64,000 nucleotides of DNA, taken from positions 46,541 through 110,540 of the forward strand of contig JAFGNH010000126.1 in assembly GCA_016927115.1 (NCBI GenBank), written 5' to 3'. Position numbers and translations under genes: made by a program. Positions within the stretch are counted from its first letter, which is position 1. Every line of letters begins with the position of its first letter. Below are positions 43,178 through 52,206 of the stretch, in pieces. The notes under the pieces are model-generated. The model was not told the DNA's origin and searched no databases. It saw only the letters and a list, made by a program, of their open reading frames with translations. The stretch is from Anaerolineales bacterium. GTDB taxonomy: Bacteria; Chloroflexota; Anaerolineae; Anaerolineales; E44-bin32.

Positions 43178-44530
43178 ATGTTAATTACGAATGGCGATCT
43201 GGTCACCTGGGAAAATCCCAATCGAATCTTAAAAAATCATGCTGTCCGCATTGAAGGTGATCGAATTGCAAAGATCGGGCCTTCCAATGAGTTGAAAGCA
43301 CAGGCCGGTGAGGAAGTCCTGGACGCCGGCGGACAGCTGGTGATGCCGGGAAATATTTGTGCACATACGCATTTTTACGGAGCGTTTGCCCGTGGTATGG
43401 GAATCCCTGGGGCTGCACCTGACGCTTTTCCGCAAATCCTTGAAAAATTGTGGTGGCCGCTTGACAAGTCACTCACAGATGAGGATGTGAAATATTCAGC
43501 GCTGGTGTGCCTGGTCGACGCGATTAAACACGGGACGACCACGTTAATCGACCATCACGCCTCTCCGAATGCTATTGAGGGTTCCCTCGATGTGATAGCC
43601 GATACTGTATATGAGTCCGGTTTGCGCGGTGTGCTCTGTTATGAAGTCACTGATCGGGATGGTAAAGAGAAAGCACAGGCGGGGATAGAGGAGAATGCAC
43701 GTTTTTACCGCCGCTGCGAAAATGAAAAGGTCGCAGACGGGCGAGTCCGGTCCATGTTCGGTATGCATGCATCGCTGACCATTTCCAATGAGACTCTTGA
43801 GCAGATTGTCCGTGAAGCGCCCGATGGCGCCGGGTTCCATATTCATGTGGCTGAACATGAAGTGGATGAATATGACAGCATGCAGAAATATGGCAAGCGT
43901 GTAATCGACCGTCTGAACGAATATGGTGCGCTGGGTGATCATTCGATTGTGGTACATGGTGTACACATCGATGCACGTGAAATGGCTCAACTGGCGGAAA
44001 CCAACACCTGGGTGACACACCAGCCGCGTTCGAATATGAACAATGGGGTGGGCGTATCCGAGGTGGAAGCGATGCTCCGGATGGGTATCAAGGTAGGCCT
44101 GGGAAATGACGGTTTTTCCAACGCTATGTGGGAAGAGTGGAAAGCAGCCTATCTGGTACATAAAGTATGGCGTCGGGATCCAAGGCGCATGTCCGGTACA
44201 ACGGTCGTTGATATGGCTGTATATAATAACCGCGAGCTGGTGAAATCTTTCTTCCCGGAAGCCTGTACCGGTTTGATCACACCAGGCGCGTTTGCCGATC
44301 TGATTTTTGTCAACTATCATCCGACTACACCACTGACAGATGGTAACCTTCCATGGCATATGATCTTTGGTTTCAACGAATCGATGATTACCACGACAAT
44401 TGCCTCCGGAAAGGTCCTGATGAAGGATCACAAACTTCTGGTTCTGGATGAAGCGGCGATTACAGCAAAATCGCGTGAGCTGGCTGCAAACGCCTGGAAG
44501 CGATATGAGAAAATCGTCCCCGGGAATTAA
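43178..44530 (+). CDS. ssnA: SsnA-like aminohydrolase
   Basis: 450 aa, close in length and landmarks to E. coli SsnA: VMPGNICAHTHFYGAFARGM, DAIKHGTTTLIDHHASPNAIEGSL, HIHVAEHEVDEYDS, QPRSNMNNGVGVSEVE and GLGNDGFSNAMWEEW. Metal ligands are conserved. SsnA belongs to the amidohydrolase superfamily and to the xdhD-hyuA-ygeW locus; reports connect it to anaerobic urate breakdown. SD GAAGGAG. Followed closely (27 nt) by npdG, so purine and F420 functions share one transcript. Confidence 0.9.
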   Translation: MLITNGDLVTWENPNRILKNHAVRIEGDRIAKIGPSNELKAQAGEEVLDAGGQLVMPGNICAHTHFYGAFARGMGIPGAAPDAFPQILEKLWWPLDKSLTDEDVKYSALVCLVDAIKHGTTTLIDHHASPNAIEGSLDVIADTVYESGLRGVLCYEVTDRDGKEKAQAGIEENARFYRRCENEKVADGRVRSMFGMHASLTISNETLEQIVREAPDGAGFHIHVAEHEVDEYDSMQKYGKRVIDRLNEYGALGDHSIVVHGVHIDAREMAQLAETNTWVTHQPRSNMNNGVGVSEVEAMLRMGIKVGLGNDGFSNAMWEEWKAAYLVHKVWRRDPRRMSGTTVVDMAVYNNRELVKSFFPEACTGLITPGAFADLIFVNYHPTTPLTDGNLPWHMIFGFNESMITTTIASGKVLMKDHKLLVLDEAAITAKSRELAANAWKRYEKIVPGN

Positions 44531-44557
44531 CGAAAATCGACAGGTACAGGAGGGATT

Positions 44558-45238
44558 ATGACCGAGAAATTGATACTGACCATCGCAGTTCTGGGTGGTA
44601 CAGGTAAAGAGGGAAGCGGGTTGGCCTATCGTTGGGCGCAGGCAGGGTACAACCTTATCATTGGATCGAGAACGCCTGAGAAAGCTGAACGTGTTGCAGG
44701 CGAACTGAATGCTGAGCTGGGTGAAGAGTTGATCCGTGGCCTTGGTAATGAAGAAGCAGCAAAGCTGTGTGATATCGGCGTGTTAACCGTCCCCTTCAAA
44801 GCGCACAGGGCAACGCTCGAGGCTTTGAAGCCGTATCTGCAGGGCAAGATACTGGTGGATGTGACTGTGCCACTGGTGCCGCCCTCTGTGGATACAGTGC
44901 AGATCCCTGAGGGTGGTAGTGCTGCAAAGAACGCTCAGGAACTGCTTGGCGAGGCTGTAAGCGTTGTATCAGCTTTTCAGAATATTTCCCATGAACATCT
45001 GCATGGGGATCATCCGATCCCATGTGACGTACTCGTATGCGGAAATAATCCGGAAGCGCGCGAGCAGGTACTGCAGCTTGTGGATGCTGCCGGCCTGCAG
45101 GGATGGAATGCAGGACCGATCGCAAATTCGATCGTCGCTGAGGGGCTCACATCAATCTTAATCAGCATCAATAAGCAGTACAAAGTGAAAGGTGCCGGGA
45201 TTCAGATCACGGGCGTTCCTAGAGAGAATGCAGATTGA
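44558..45238 (+). CDS. npdG: NADPH-dependent F420 reductase
   Basis: 226 aa. N-terminal Rossmann motif IAVLGGTGKEGSGLAYRWAQ, then NLIIGSRTPEKAERVA for NADP, VLTVPFKAH and the C-terminal GLTSILISINKQYKVKGAGI typical of the F420:NADPH oxidoreductase family. It moves hydride between NADPH and F420. SD AGGAGGG. The stop overlaps the start of cofE by 11 bp. It would regenerate F420H2 for the luciferase-like enzyme at 47 kb. Confidence 0.92.
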   Translation: MTEKLILTIAVLGGTGKEGSGLAYRWAQAGYNLIIGSRTPEKAERVAGELNAELGEELIRGLGNEEAAKLCDIGVLTVPFKAHRATLEALKPYLQGKILVDVTVPLVPPSVDTVQIPEGGSAAKNAQELLGEAVSVVSAFQNISHEHLHGDHPIPCDVLVCGNNPEAREQVLQLVDAAGLQGWNAGPIANSIVAEGLTSILISINKQYKVKGAGIQITGVPRENAD

Positions 45239-46013
45239 CGGTGTAATGGCACGACAGATGGTATTAACAGCACTCGAGGGTGTTCCTTTCATCCAGCCGG
45301 GTGATAATCTTGTCGAGATTATCCTGGAAGCTCTGGAGCAGTCCGGGCTGGAGTTGATGGATGGCGATTTGCTTGTACTGGCGCAGAAAATCGTCTCAAA
45401 ATCAGAGGACCGCTTTATCAATCTCAAATCCGTTCATCCATCGGGGGAGGCTGTTGAACTTGCCGGGCAAACCGGCAAAGATGCCCGTCTGATTGAGATT
45501 GTGCTGCAGGAGTCTGAACGCGTGCTTCGTGTGCGTCCAGGTGTGATCATTGTCAAACACCGGCTTGGATTTGTTTGTGCCAACGCCGGAGTGGATCATT
45601 CCAATGTGTCGCAGGATGAACAGGGAGACCGGGTTCTGCTGCTGCCGGAAAACCCGGATGGTTCTGCAGCAAGGATTCGAGCGCAGATTCTGGCACAAAC
45701 GGGCGTACCTATCGGTATTTTGATTATTGATTCTTTTGGACGGGCGTGGCGAAACGGAACAGTAGGGACAGCCATCGGCCTTTCGGGATTGACCGGCCTG
45801 TTGGATCTGCGTGGTAAACCGGATCTATACGGTGAGAAGCTGAAGATTACCCGTGTGGGGCTGGCCGATGAACTGGCCGCCGCTGCCTCTGTGCTCATGG
45901 GAGAGGCGGATGAGGCGAGGCCAATCGTGCATATTCGTGGAATTCCATATCTCCCGTTAGATGGATCATTAGCGGAATTACTGCGACCTGAATCGGAGGA
46001 TTTGTTTCTCTAG
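45228..46013 (+). CDS. cofE: Coenzyme F420-0:L-glutamate ligase
   Basis: 261 aa from the ATG at 45228, overlapping npdG; the track start at 45192 lies deeper in npdG. CofE motifs: DLLVLAQKIVSKSEDR, the metal/GTP region FVCANAGVDHSNVS, IIDSFGRAWRNGTVGTAIG and GEADEARP. It adds glutamate to F420-0, using GTP. In actinobacterial FbiB a nitroreductase-like domain is fused after this domain; here a truncated nitroreductase-like ORF follows instead. Confidence 0.93.
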   Translation: MQIDGVMARQMVLTALEGVPFIQPGDNLVEIILEALEQSGLELMDGDLLVLAQKIVSKSEDRFINLKSVHPSGEAVELAGQTGKDARLIEIVLQESERVLRVRPGVIIVKHRLGFVCANAGVDHSNVSQDEQGDRVLLLPENPDGSAARIRAQILAQTGVPIGILIIDSFGRAWRNGTVGTAIGLSGLTGLLDLRGKPDLYGEKLKITRVGLADELAAAASVLMGEADEARPIVHIRGIPYLPLDGSLAELLRPESEDLFL

Positions 46014-46099
46014 GATCAACACCATGTGAAAGAGCACCGGTGTGAAAACTGGAAAACAGAGTGCGGGTAGTTTTGACAGGGAGCCCGGGATATTGATAA

Positions 46100-46246
46100 A
46101 TGTGTTCGAAGGATCTTTTAGACTCGCTTATTAAGGAACATTGTTCGATCCGCAGTTTTCGCATGGAAAAGATAAAGACGGGCATGCTGCAGGGCCTTGT
46201 TTTTGACAAAACGGAGACGGATCAGGTGGAAAAATTGGAGTGCTGA
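46100..46246 (+). pseudogene. Truncated nitroreductase-like remnant after cofE
   Basis: A 48-aa frame, too short for the ORF track, reads DLLDSLIKEHCSIRSFRMEK at its start, like the N-terminus of FMN nitroreductases (IxERRSIRxF). It then loses similarity and stops. No continuation is seen in other frames before cofC. It may be the relic of an FbiB-type C-terminal domain gene, which would fit its position directly after cofE. The alternative is a chance match. Confidence 0.4.
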
Positions 46247-46358
46247 AAATCCAGATGTCGCTGACAGATATGACTACTATGAATCGCACTCGTCGAATAA
46301 TACTGATACAAAAAGTGCTGGAATTTACCGGTGATTTGCAAAGAAAGGAGGCTGTATT

Positions 46359-46997
46359 GTGGTGATATGGGCGATAGTGCCTATAAAGCCGTTAGAACAA
46401 TCAAAATCCAGATTAAGCGATATTCTTTCTCGTAAAAACATGGCCGAATTAAGCAAGGATCTGCTGATAAAAACACTGCAGGTTCTTGACGGTTCTGCGA
46501 GTATCGAGAAAACGCTGGTGGTGAGCCGGGATACCGCGGTTCTGGCGCTGGCCCGCACGTTGGGTGCCAAGACTGTGACGGAACGAGGGAACCCGGAGTT
46601 GAATGCTGCGCTGGAGCGGGCTACAGCTGTTGCCATAGGGTATGGCGTCTCTGCAGTGTTGATCCTCCCTGCAGATCTGCCTCTCCTGGGTGAAGATGAT
46701 ATTGAGAGCATGGTTGCACTTCTAAAAAAGAACCCCGAAGTTGTGATCGCCCCGGACAGGCATGAAAAAGGTACCAATGCCCTGCTTGTTTCCCCTCCTG
46801 GAATTCTTCCCTATTCATTCGGGGAAAACAGTTTCCAGCGTCACCTGGAGCTTGCAGAACAGGCAGGTGTGCTGGTCCATGTTTATCGGAATGAGGATAT
46901 CGGCCTGGATATCGATGTCCCTGAAGATTTGCAGTTATTGAACCACGAGCGTCAGAGGACGCAAAAAACGATTCTATATGGAGTGAACGATGGTTAA
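46359..46997 (+). CDS. cofC: 2-phospholactate/phosphoenolpyruvate guanylyltransferase
   Basis: 212 aa nucleotidyltransferase that activates 2-phospholactate or phosphoenolpyruvate for F420 synthesis. Motifs: [36 protein letters not shown] and [14 protein letters not shown] with [18 protein letters not shown]. The GTG start has a perfect SD (AAAGGAGG). An 8-bp overlap with the next gene shows coupling. CofD, CofG and CofH are not in the window and must be encoded elsewhere. Confidence 0.93.
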   Translation: MVIWAIVPIKPLEQSKSRLSDILSRKNMAELSKDLLIKTLQVLDGSASIEKTLVVSRDTAVLALARTLGAKTVTERGNPELNAALERATAVAIGYGVSAVLILPADLPLLGEDDIESMVALLKKNPEVVIAPDRHEKGTNALLVSPPGILPYSFGENSFQRHLELAEQAGVLVHVYRNEDIGLDIDVPEDLQLLNHERQRTQKTILYGVNDG

Positions 46998-48000
46998 TAA
47001 ACGGATTGGACTTTATCTGCAGGATGCACACGACTTACGGACGGAAGGTCTGGATATTGCCCGATATGCAGAGGAAAAGGGTTTTGAGGCAATCTGGCAG
47101 GCTGAATCAAGACTGGTCCGGGATGCAATTGTCCCCATGGCGGCTTATGCTGCTGTAACAGAACGTATTCATATCGGTTCGGGTGTGATAAACAACTGGA
47201 CACGGAATATTGGTCTGCTGGCTGCGACTTTCCTTACGCTGGATGATCTTGCTCCCAATCGGGTGATCTGCGGTATCGGAGCCTGGTGGGATCCGCTGGC
47301 GAAGAACGTGGGTATTGAACGCCGGAAACCGCTTAAGGCGATGGCTGAAACCGTTGAAGTTCTGCGTCGTTTGCTGGCGATGGAGCGGGTGACGTTCCAT
47401 GGCGAATTCCATCATGTTGATGGTATCGAACTGGATGTTGTGCACGGACGCCGCGAACCCCGTAATGTACCGATTATGATCGGGGCGACCGGCCCTATGA
47501 TGCATGAACTGGCAGGCGAAATTGCGGATGGTGTATGTATGAATTACTGTGTGCCGCCGGAATACAATGATCCCATGCTCGATGCAATCGAAAGAGGGGC
47601 CAAACGAGTGGGCCGGACGCTGGAAAGCCTCGATCGGCCGCAGCTGGTTGTCTGTTCAGTCGACCATGACCGGGCGAAGGCGATGGATGTAAGCCGCAAA
47701 CTGCTCACACAATATCTTGCACAACAGCCTCATATTGCCAAGGCCAGTGGAGTATCTTCTGATGTGGTAGCCGAGATCCAGTCTATCCTTGGCTGGCCTG
47801 CCACAGCAGAGCAGGTCGAAGCTGCCAAGCACCTGGTCACCGATGAACTGCTGAATAAAATCACAGCCAGCGGTACACCGGACGAAGCCCGGGCGAAGGT
47901 ACAGGAATACATCAATCATGGCGCCACCTGCCCGATCCTGTATACAGCAGGCGGTGATGTGAATTTGCTTATCGATACGTTCAGCCCATTGGCAAACTGA
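46990..48000 (+). CDS. Luciferase-like (LLM) F420-dependent oxidoreductase
   Basis: 336 aa TIM-barrel protein of the Mer/F420-dependent LLM class: [35 protein letters not shown]-like strand, [20 protein letters not shown] and [31 protein letters not shown]. Clustered with npdG, cofE and cofC, so F420 is the likely cofactor. The substrate is unknown. Because no YgfK-type reductase is seen, I infer that it could carry out a reductive step in purine or hydantoin breakdown. Confidence 0.87.
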   Translation: MVNKRIGLYLQDAHDLRTEGLDIARYAEEKGFEAIWQAESRLVRDAIVPMAAYAAVTERIHIGSGVINNWTRNIGLLAATFLTLDDLAPNRVICGIGAWWDPLAKNVGIERRKPLKAMAETVEVLRRLLAMERVTFHGEFHHVDGIELDVVHGRREPRNVPIMIGATGPMMHELAGEIADGVCMNYCVPPEYNDPMLDAIERGAKRVGRTLESLDRPQLVVCSVDHDRAKAMDVSRKLLTQYLAQQPHIAKASGVSSDVVAEIQSILGWPATAEQVEAAKHLVTDELLNKITASGTPDEARAKVQEYINHGATCPILYTAGGDVNLLIDTFSPLAN

Positions 48001-48291
48001 CGCCGAGAGTCTGCCAGTACGGCAAAAACTGCAGGGAGGAAGTATACGAACAGGTTGATCTTTCCTGCAGTTGGGTCTCTCCTGATCAGACTGCAAGAGA
48101 TAAGAAAATTCTGGAGATTGCCGGGAAAAGTTGGCTGTTGTCGATTAAAATAGGTAACAGAAACCTGTTCGGGAATTATAAAATGATTGGCTGCCCTGGC
48201 TGTTAGAAAGTTAAAGGGCATACAGGTTTATCTACACATAAGATCCGGCCCACGGGGGCTGTTCGGGGATATTGATGATGGAGGATGAAAG
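48001..48291 (+). other. Intergenic region before the Fe-S-free Mo hydroxylase
   Basis: AACTGCAGG and CCTGCAGTT can pair near the end of the LLM gene (48028-48076), a possible weak terminator. CGAACAGGTT (48047-48056) and AACCTGTTCG (48162-48171) form an exact 10-bp inverted repeat about 105 bp apart, perhaps a looping operator. No gene or clear promoter found. Confidence 0.4.
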
Positions 48292-49068
48292 ATGACACAA
48301 ACCAGGTATTTCCGCCCGACCACAGTAGCGGAAGCGCTGACGCTTCTTAAGGATGCTGTTCCGCTGGCGGGGGGCACGGAATTGCTGCGCGCCACGAAAA
48401 AGCCAGAGGCTTATGTCGATCTCCAGGCGTTAGGCCTCGATGAGTTGCTTGTTTCTGGTGTTGAGATCACAATCGGTGCCATGGTTCGTCTGCAGGCGCT
48501 TGTCGAAGCCGGTGAGGAGATTTCCCCGGCACTTGTTCAAGCCTGTGTGAATGAGCGTGGCTGGAATCTGAGAAACATGCGCACCGTAGGGGGCAGTCTG
48601 GCAGCGACCGATGGGCGATCACCAGTTATGACCATGCTTCTGGCAATGAAGCCTGAAGTAATTCTTGCTCCCGGTGACACAGCAGTGGACATGAACGAGC
48701 TGCTGGACAGTCGTCCTGCGGCTTTGCTGGGCAAGCTTATTCTCAGATTGACCATGGTAAAACCGGCATCCGCCGCGTATGCCCAGGTCTCGAGAACACC
48801 TAAAGATCTTCCGGTTGTTTGTGCTGCAGCAGCACGCTTTGCCGGAGCGGCACCGTCATTTGGTATCGCACTGGGGGGCTATGGCAACCGGCCGATCCGG
48901 GTCCCGGCTGCGGAGAAGGCGTTGGCGGATGGAGCCAGTTCTGAAAACATCCATGCTTTAATACGGGACGCATATCAGCATGCCAGTGACTGCTGGGCGA
49001 GTGGAGAATACCGCTCTGAAGCTGCGGCAGTTCTGGTGGACAGACTGGTGGAGGAGGTAAGGGCATGA
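48292..49068 (+). CDS. FAD-subunit homologue with altered FAD motif, system 3
   Basis: 258 aa, about 30-40 residues shorter than the other FAD subunits here. The first motif is kept (PLAGGTELLRATKKPE), but the second, usually TxGGN...SPxxD, reads TVGGSLAATDGRSPVMTM, with Asn changed to Ser and the spacing pattern altered. The C-terminal domain is present but short. SD GGAGGAT; the stop overlaps the next ATG by 4 bp. FAD may bind weakly, differently or not at all; it pairs with the cysteine-free partner downstream. Confidence 0.85.
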   Translation: MTQTRYFRPTTVAEALTLLKDAVPLAGGTELLRATKKPEAYVDLQALGLDELLVSGVEITIGAMVRLQALVEAGEEISPALVQACVNERGWNLRNMRTVGGSLAATDGRSPVMTMLLAMKPEVILAPGDTAVDMNELLDSRPAALLGKLILRLTMVKPASAAYAQVSRTPKDLPVVCAAAARFAGAAPSFGIALGGYGNRPIRVPAAEKALADGASSENIHALIRDAYQHASDCWASGEYRSEAAAVLVDRLVEEVRA

Positions 49069-52000
49069 TGCAGGTTGAATTCACCCTCAATAACAAACCT
49101 GTTCAGTTAGAAGTGGCACCGGGAGAAATCCTGATGAATACACTTCGTTACCGGATGGGTCTTTACGGTGTGAAATTTGGCGACGAAGATGGCGAAAGCG
49201 GCGCATCCACCGTGCTGCTGGATGGAAAGCCGGTCAATTCCGCTCTGATGCTGACTGCTCAGGCAGGTGGGCATTCTGTAGAAACGATCGAAATGCTTGG
49301 TGAAAATCCGGAAATGGGCTGGAAAAATTCCGGCGGTCTCCATCCTATACAGCAGGCGTTTGTAGATACCGGCGCGATACAATCCGGATACAGCACACCG
49401 GGCACGATCCTGGTGGCAAAAGCACTGCTGGATAAGACGCTGAACCCAACCGAGGAGCAGATCCGTGATGCATTTTCCGGTATCCTCGATCGTGAAACAG
49501 CCTACGTCAAACCGATCCAGGCAGTCTTCCGGGCGGCGGCCATGCTGCGTGGCGAAGAAGTTGAACCCATCGAACGCCCGATACGGATAGACCCTGATTC
49601 ATTCAAGGGCGGCGGACCCGACGACGCAGGTCAGCCTGAAGAAATGGTTGGCAGGCCGGGTGGCCCCGCTCTGCAAACCCGGATCAATGTGATGCCTAAA
49701 ATCCAGGTGGCTCAGGATGTACACCCGGGCCAGGCTATTGGCAAACCAGAACCAAAGCTGGACGGCAATAAGCTGGCGCAGGGAAAACCAGCTTTCACAG
49801 CTGATTTTGAAATACGCGGCATGCTGATCGGCAAGATCCTGCACAGCCCGGTGGCGCACGCCAATATCCGAAAGATCGATGCCTCGAAAGCCCGGGCACT
49901 GCCCGGTGTGGCTGCAGTACTGACATGGGAGGATCTGCCTCGTATTCCCTTCTGTTCAGCCGGACAAACTGTGCCAATTCCGGGGCCAAAGGATTCCTTC
50001 AGCCTTGATAATAAAGTCCGCCATGTAGGTGATCGGGTAGCATTTGTCGCAGCCGAGACAGAAGAAATCGCGCAACAGGCATTGGAATTGATAAAGGTTG
50101 AATACGAAGAACTGCCTGTGATTATCGATCCGGAAGATGCAATGAAGAAGGGCGCAGTGGTGATCCACGATGAGCCTGATTATGTGAATTTTGCTGACTC
50201 GGATCCGCAGCGCAACCTGGCAGCAGAAATCAGGATCGACATTGGCGATATAGAAAAGGGATTTAAAGAAGCCGAAAAGATAATCGAGGGTGTCTACAGT
50301 GTGCCGAAAGTACACCAGGGCTACATTGAACCTCATGTTGTTATTACCTATTGGGATGAAGATGATCGGCTGGTAATCCGGACTGCGACACAGGTGCCGT
50401 TCCATGTGCGGAGGATGGTAGCCCCACTGGTGGGATTGCCGATTAAACGCATCCGGGTGATCAAACCCCGGGTTGGCGGTGCCTTCGGTGGCAAGCAGGA
50501 TATGGCCCTTGAAGATGCGGCTGCTCATCTTACCGTTGCAACCGGACGGCCGGTGAAGATTGAATTTACCAGGAAAGAAGAGTTTATCAATGCCCGTTCA
50601 CGCCATCCAATGAAAATGTGGATGAAAACGGGTGTCCGCAAAGACGGTACCATTACAGCTAACGAGATGAGACTGCTCAGTGATACTGGCGCATATGGTG
50701 CTCACGCGCTAACGGTAGCAGGAAACCTTGGCGCAAAGGCTATGGCAATTTATGTTGGCGATGGAACGTATCGTGAGGATCCCAATATTCGTTTCTATGC
50801 TGATATTGTCTACACCAATACACCCCAATCCGGTGCCTATCGCGGCTATGGTGCACCACAGGGCTTCTTCGCTGTGGAAGAGCATATGGATAAGGTCGCT
50901 CAGGCTATCGGGATGGATCCGGTTATCTTCCGCTTGAAGAACACACTGCGCGCAGGGGAGATTCATCCCTTTACCAAAGTGTGGAATGAAGGTGGTCAGG
51001 CTTTCCCGGAGAGGGTGGATAGTGTCGGGCTGCAGGACTGTATCCGTGAAGTAGCCGCGGTGCTGGAGTGGAAGAATAAATACAACAATCCGGATTGGCA
51101 GAATGTGCCAGGCAAGCCGTATCTGCGACGTGGTATCGGTATTGCGATAGGTATGCAGGGTTCGGCACTGTCACACATCGATATGGGCAGTGCAACATTG
51201 AAAATCAATGACGATGGCTCGTTTAACCTGCTGATTGGTGCTACAGACCTTGGCACGGGATCAGATACCGTGATGGCCCAGATCGCAGCAGAAACGCTGG
51301 GGATTTCCACCAGTGATATCGTTGTCTATTCTTCCGATACGGATGTAACCCCCTTTGATAAAGGCGCCTATGCCTCCAGCACCACCTATCTTTCTGGTGG
51401 GGCGGTGGCTCGAGCTGCTGAGATGGCCGCCATCAGCATCCGCGATAGAGCTGCACGAATCCTGAACGAGGCCGGGAATGGTACTGAAGTGACCGGGAAA
51501 GATATTCAGCTTGCAGACCGTAAAGCCTGGGCTCCAGATGGGCGCACATTGACAATCGAGCAGATTGCCATCAATGCCATCCATAATCAGGACCAGGAAC
51601 AGATTATGGGCTACGCTTCTTACAATACCAAAGTATCCCCGCCTCCATTTGCTGCTACAGCGGCAGAGGTCACAATAGACACCGGCACCGGCCAGATTGT
51701 TGTCGACCGCCTTGTTATGGCGGCGGATGCCGGCGTGGTGGTGAACCCTCTGACCGCAGCAGGGCAGGTTGAGGGGGGAATCCTGCAATCACTCGGGTAT
51801 GCGCTGTGTGAAGAAATGGCTTATGACGAAAAGGGGCAACCGCGGGAAACAGATTTTATTGGCTATCACCTGATGCGCTCGGATGAAATGCCCGAGATTC
51901 AATCGATTTTTGTGGAAACATTTGAGCCTTCGCATCCCTATGGTGTCAAATCTGTTGGTGAGGTAGTGCTCAATCCCACTGCACCTGCGATCGGTAATGC

Positions 52001-52079
52001 GGTGGCAAATGCAGCTGGCGTACATGTCGATCACCTGCCTATCACCCCGGAAAAACTCTGGCAGGCAATGAAGGCATAA
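49065..52079 (+). CDS. Mo hydroxylase large subunit with a 2Fe-2S-type domain lacking all cluster cysteines, system 3
   Basis: 1004 aa, intact frame, SD GGAGGTAAGG. Residues 1-160 align over their whole length with a CoxS-type 2Fe-2S domain, but every cluster ligand is replaced at exact spacing: Asp40, Ser45, Ser48 and Ala60 (normally C-x4-C-x2-C-x11-C), Ser107 and Ser110 (GAIQSGYSTPG), Asp142 and Glu144. A linker of about 90 residues leads to a normal Mo domain: VGGAFGGKQDMA, SGAYRGYGAPQG, TDLGTGSDTV, YASSTTYLSGGAV and the catalytic Glu in GVKSVGEVV. It should hold Mo cofactor but not Fe-S clusters, so its redox wiring must differ from known xanthine dehydrogenases. Substrate unknown. Confidence 0.93.
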   Translation: MMQVEFTLNNKPVQLEVAPGEILMNTLRYRMGLYGVKFGDEDGESGASTVLLDGKPVNSALMLTAQAGGHSVETIEMLGENPEMGWKNSGGLHPIQQAFVDTGAIQSGYSTPGTILVAKALLDKTLNPTEEQIRDAFSGILDRETAYVKPIQAVFRAAAMLRGEEVEPIERPIRIDPDSFKGGGPDDAGQPEEMVGRPGGPALQTRINVMPKIQVAQDVHPGQAIGKPEPKLDGNKLAQGKPAFTADFEIRGMLIGKILHSPVAHANIRKIDASKARALPGVAAVLTWEDLPRIPFCSAGQTVPIPGPKDSFSLDNKVRHVGDRVAFVAAETEEIAQQALELIKVEYEELPVIIDPEDAMKKGAVVIHDEPDYVNFADSDPQRNLAAEIRIDIGDIEKGFKEAEKIIEGVYSVPKVHQGYIEPHVVITYWDEDDRLVIRTATQVPFHVRRMVAPLVGLPIKRIRVIKPRVGGAFGGKQDMALEDAAAHLTVATGRPVKIEFTRKEEFINARSRHPMKMWMKTGVRKDGTITANEMRLLSDTGAYGAHALTVAGNLGAKAMAIYVGDGTYREDPNIRFYADIVYTNTPQSGAYRGYGAPQGFFAVEEHMDKVAQAIGMDPVIFRLKNTLRAGEIHPFTKVWNEGGQAFPERVDSVGLQDCIREVAAVLEWKNKYNNPDWQNVPGKPYLRRGIGIAIGMQGSALSHIDMGSATLKINDDGSFNLLIGATDLGTGSDTVMAQIAAETLGISTSDIVVYSSDTDVTPFDKGAYASSTTYLSGGAVARAAEMAAISIRDRAARILNEAGNGTEVTGKDIQLADRKAWAPDGRTLTIEQIAINAIHNQDQEQIMGYASYNTKVSPPPFAATAAEVTIDTGTGQIVVDRLVMAADAGVVVNPLTAAGQVEGGILQSLGYALCEEMAYDEKGQPRETDFIGYHLMRSDEMPEIQSIFVETFEPSHPYGVKSVGEVVLNPTAPAIGNAVANAAGVHVDHLPITPEKLWQAMKA

Positions 52080-52206
52080 CCTTGTTCCAGGACTGTAATT
52101 ACCTGGCGGGAGGACAGGATGGTTTTCTGTCTGGTTCTCCCGCTGGTACTTTCCAATAGCGGATCAGAATTTTGCCAGTCCTGACAGTGGTCCCTGGGAG
52201 GGTTGT

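Noticed and set aside
49065-49560. Pseudogene reading of the Cys-free 2Fe-2S domain
   Set aside because: Length, spacing, flanking motifs and frame are kept, and all eight sites changed to small or acidic residues; random decay would not look like this.
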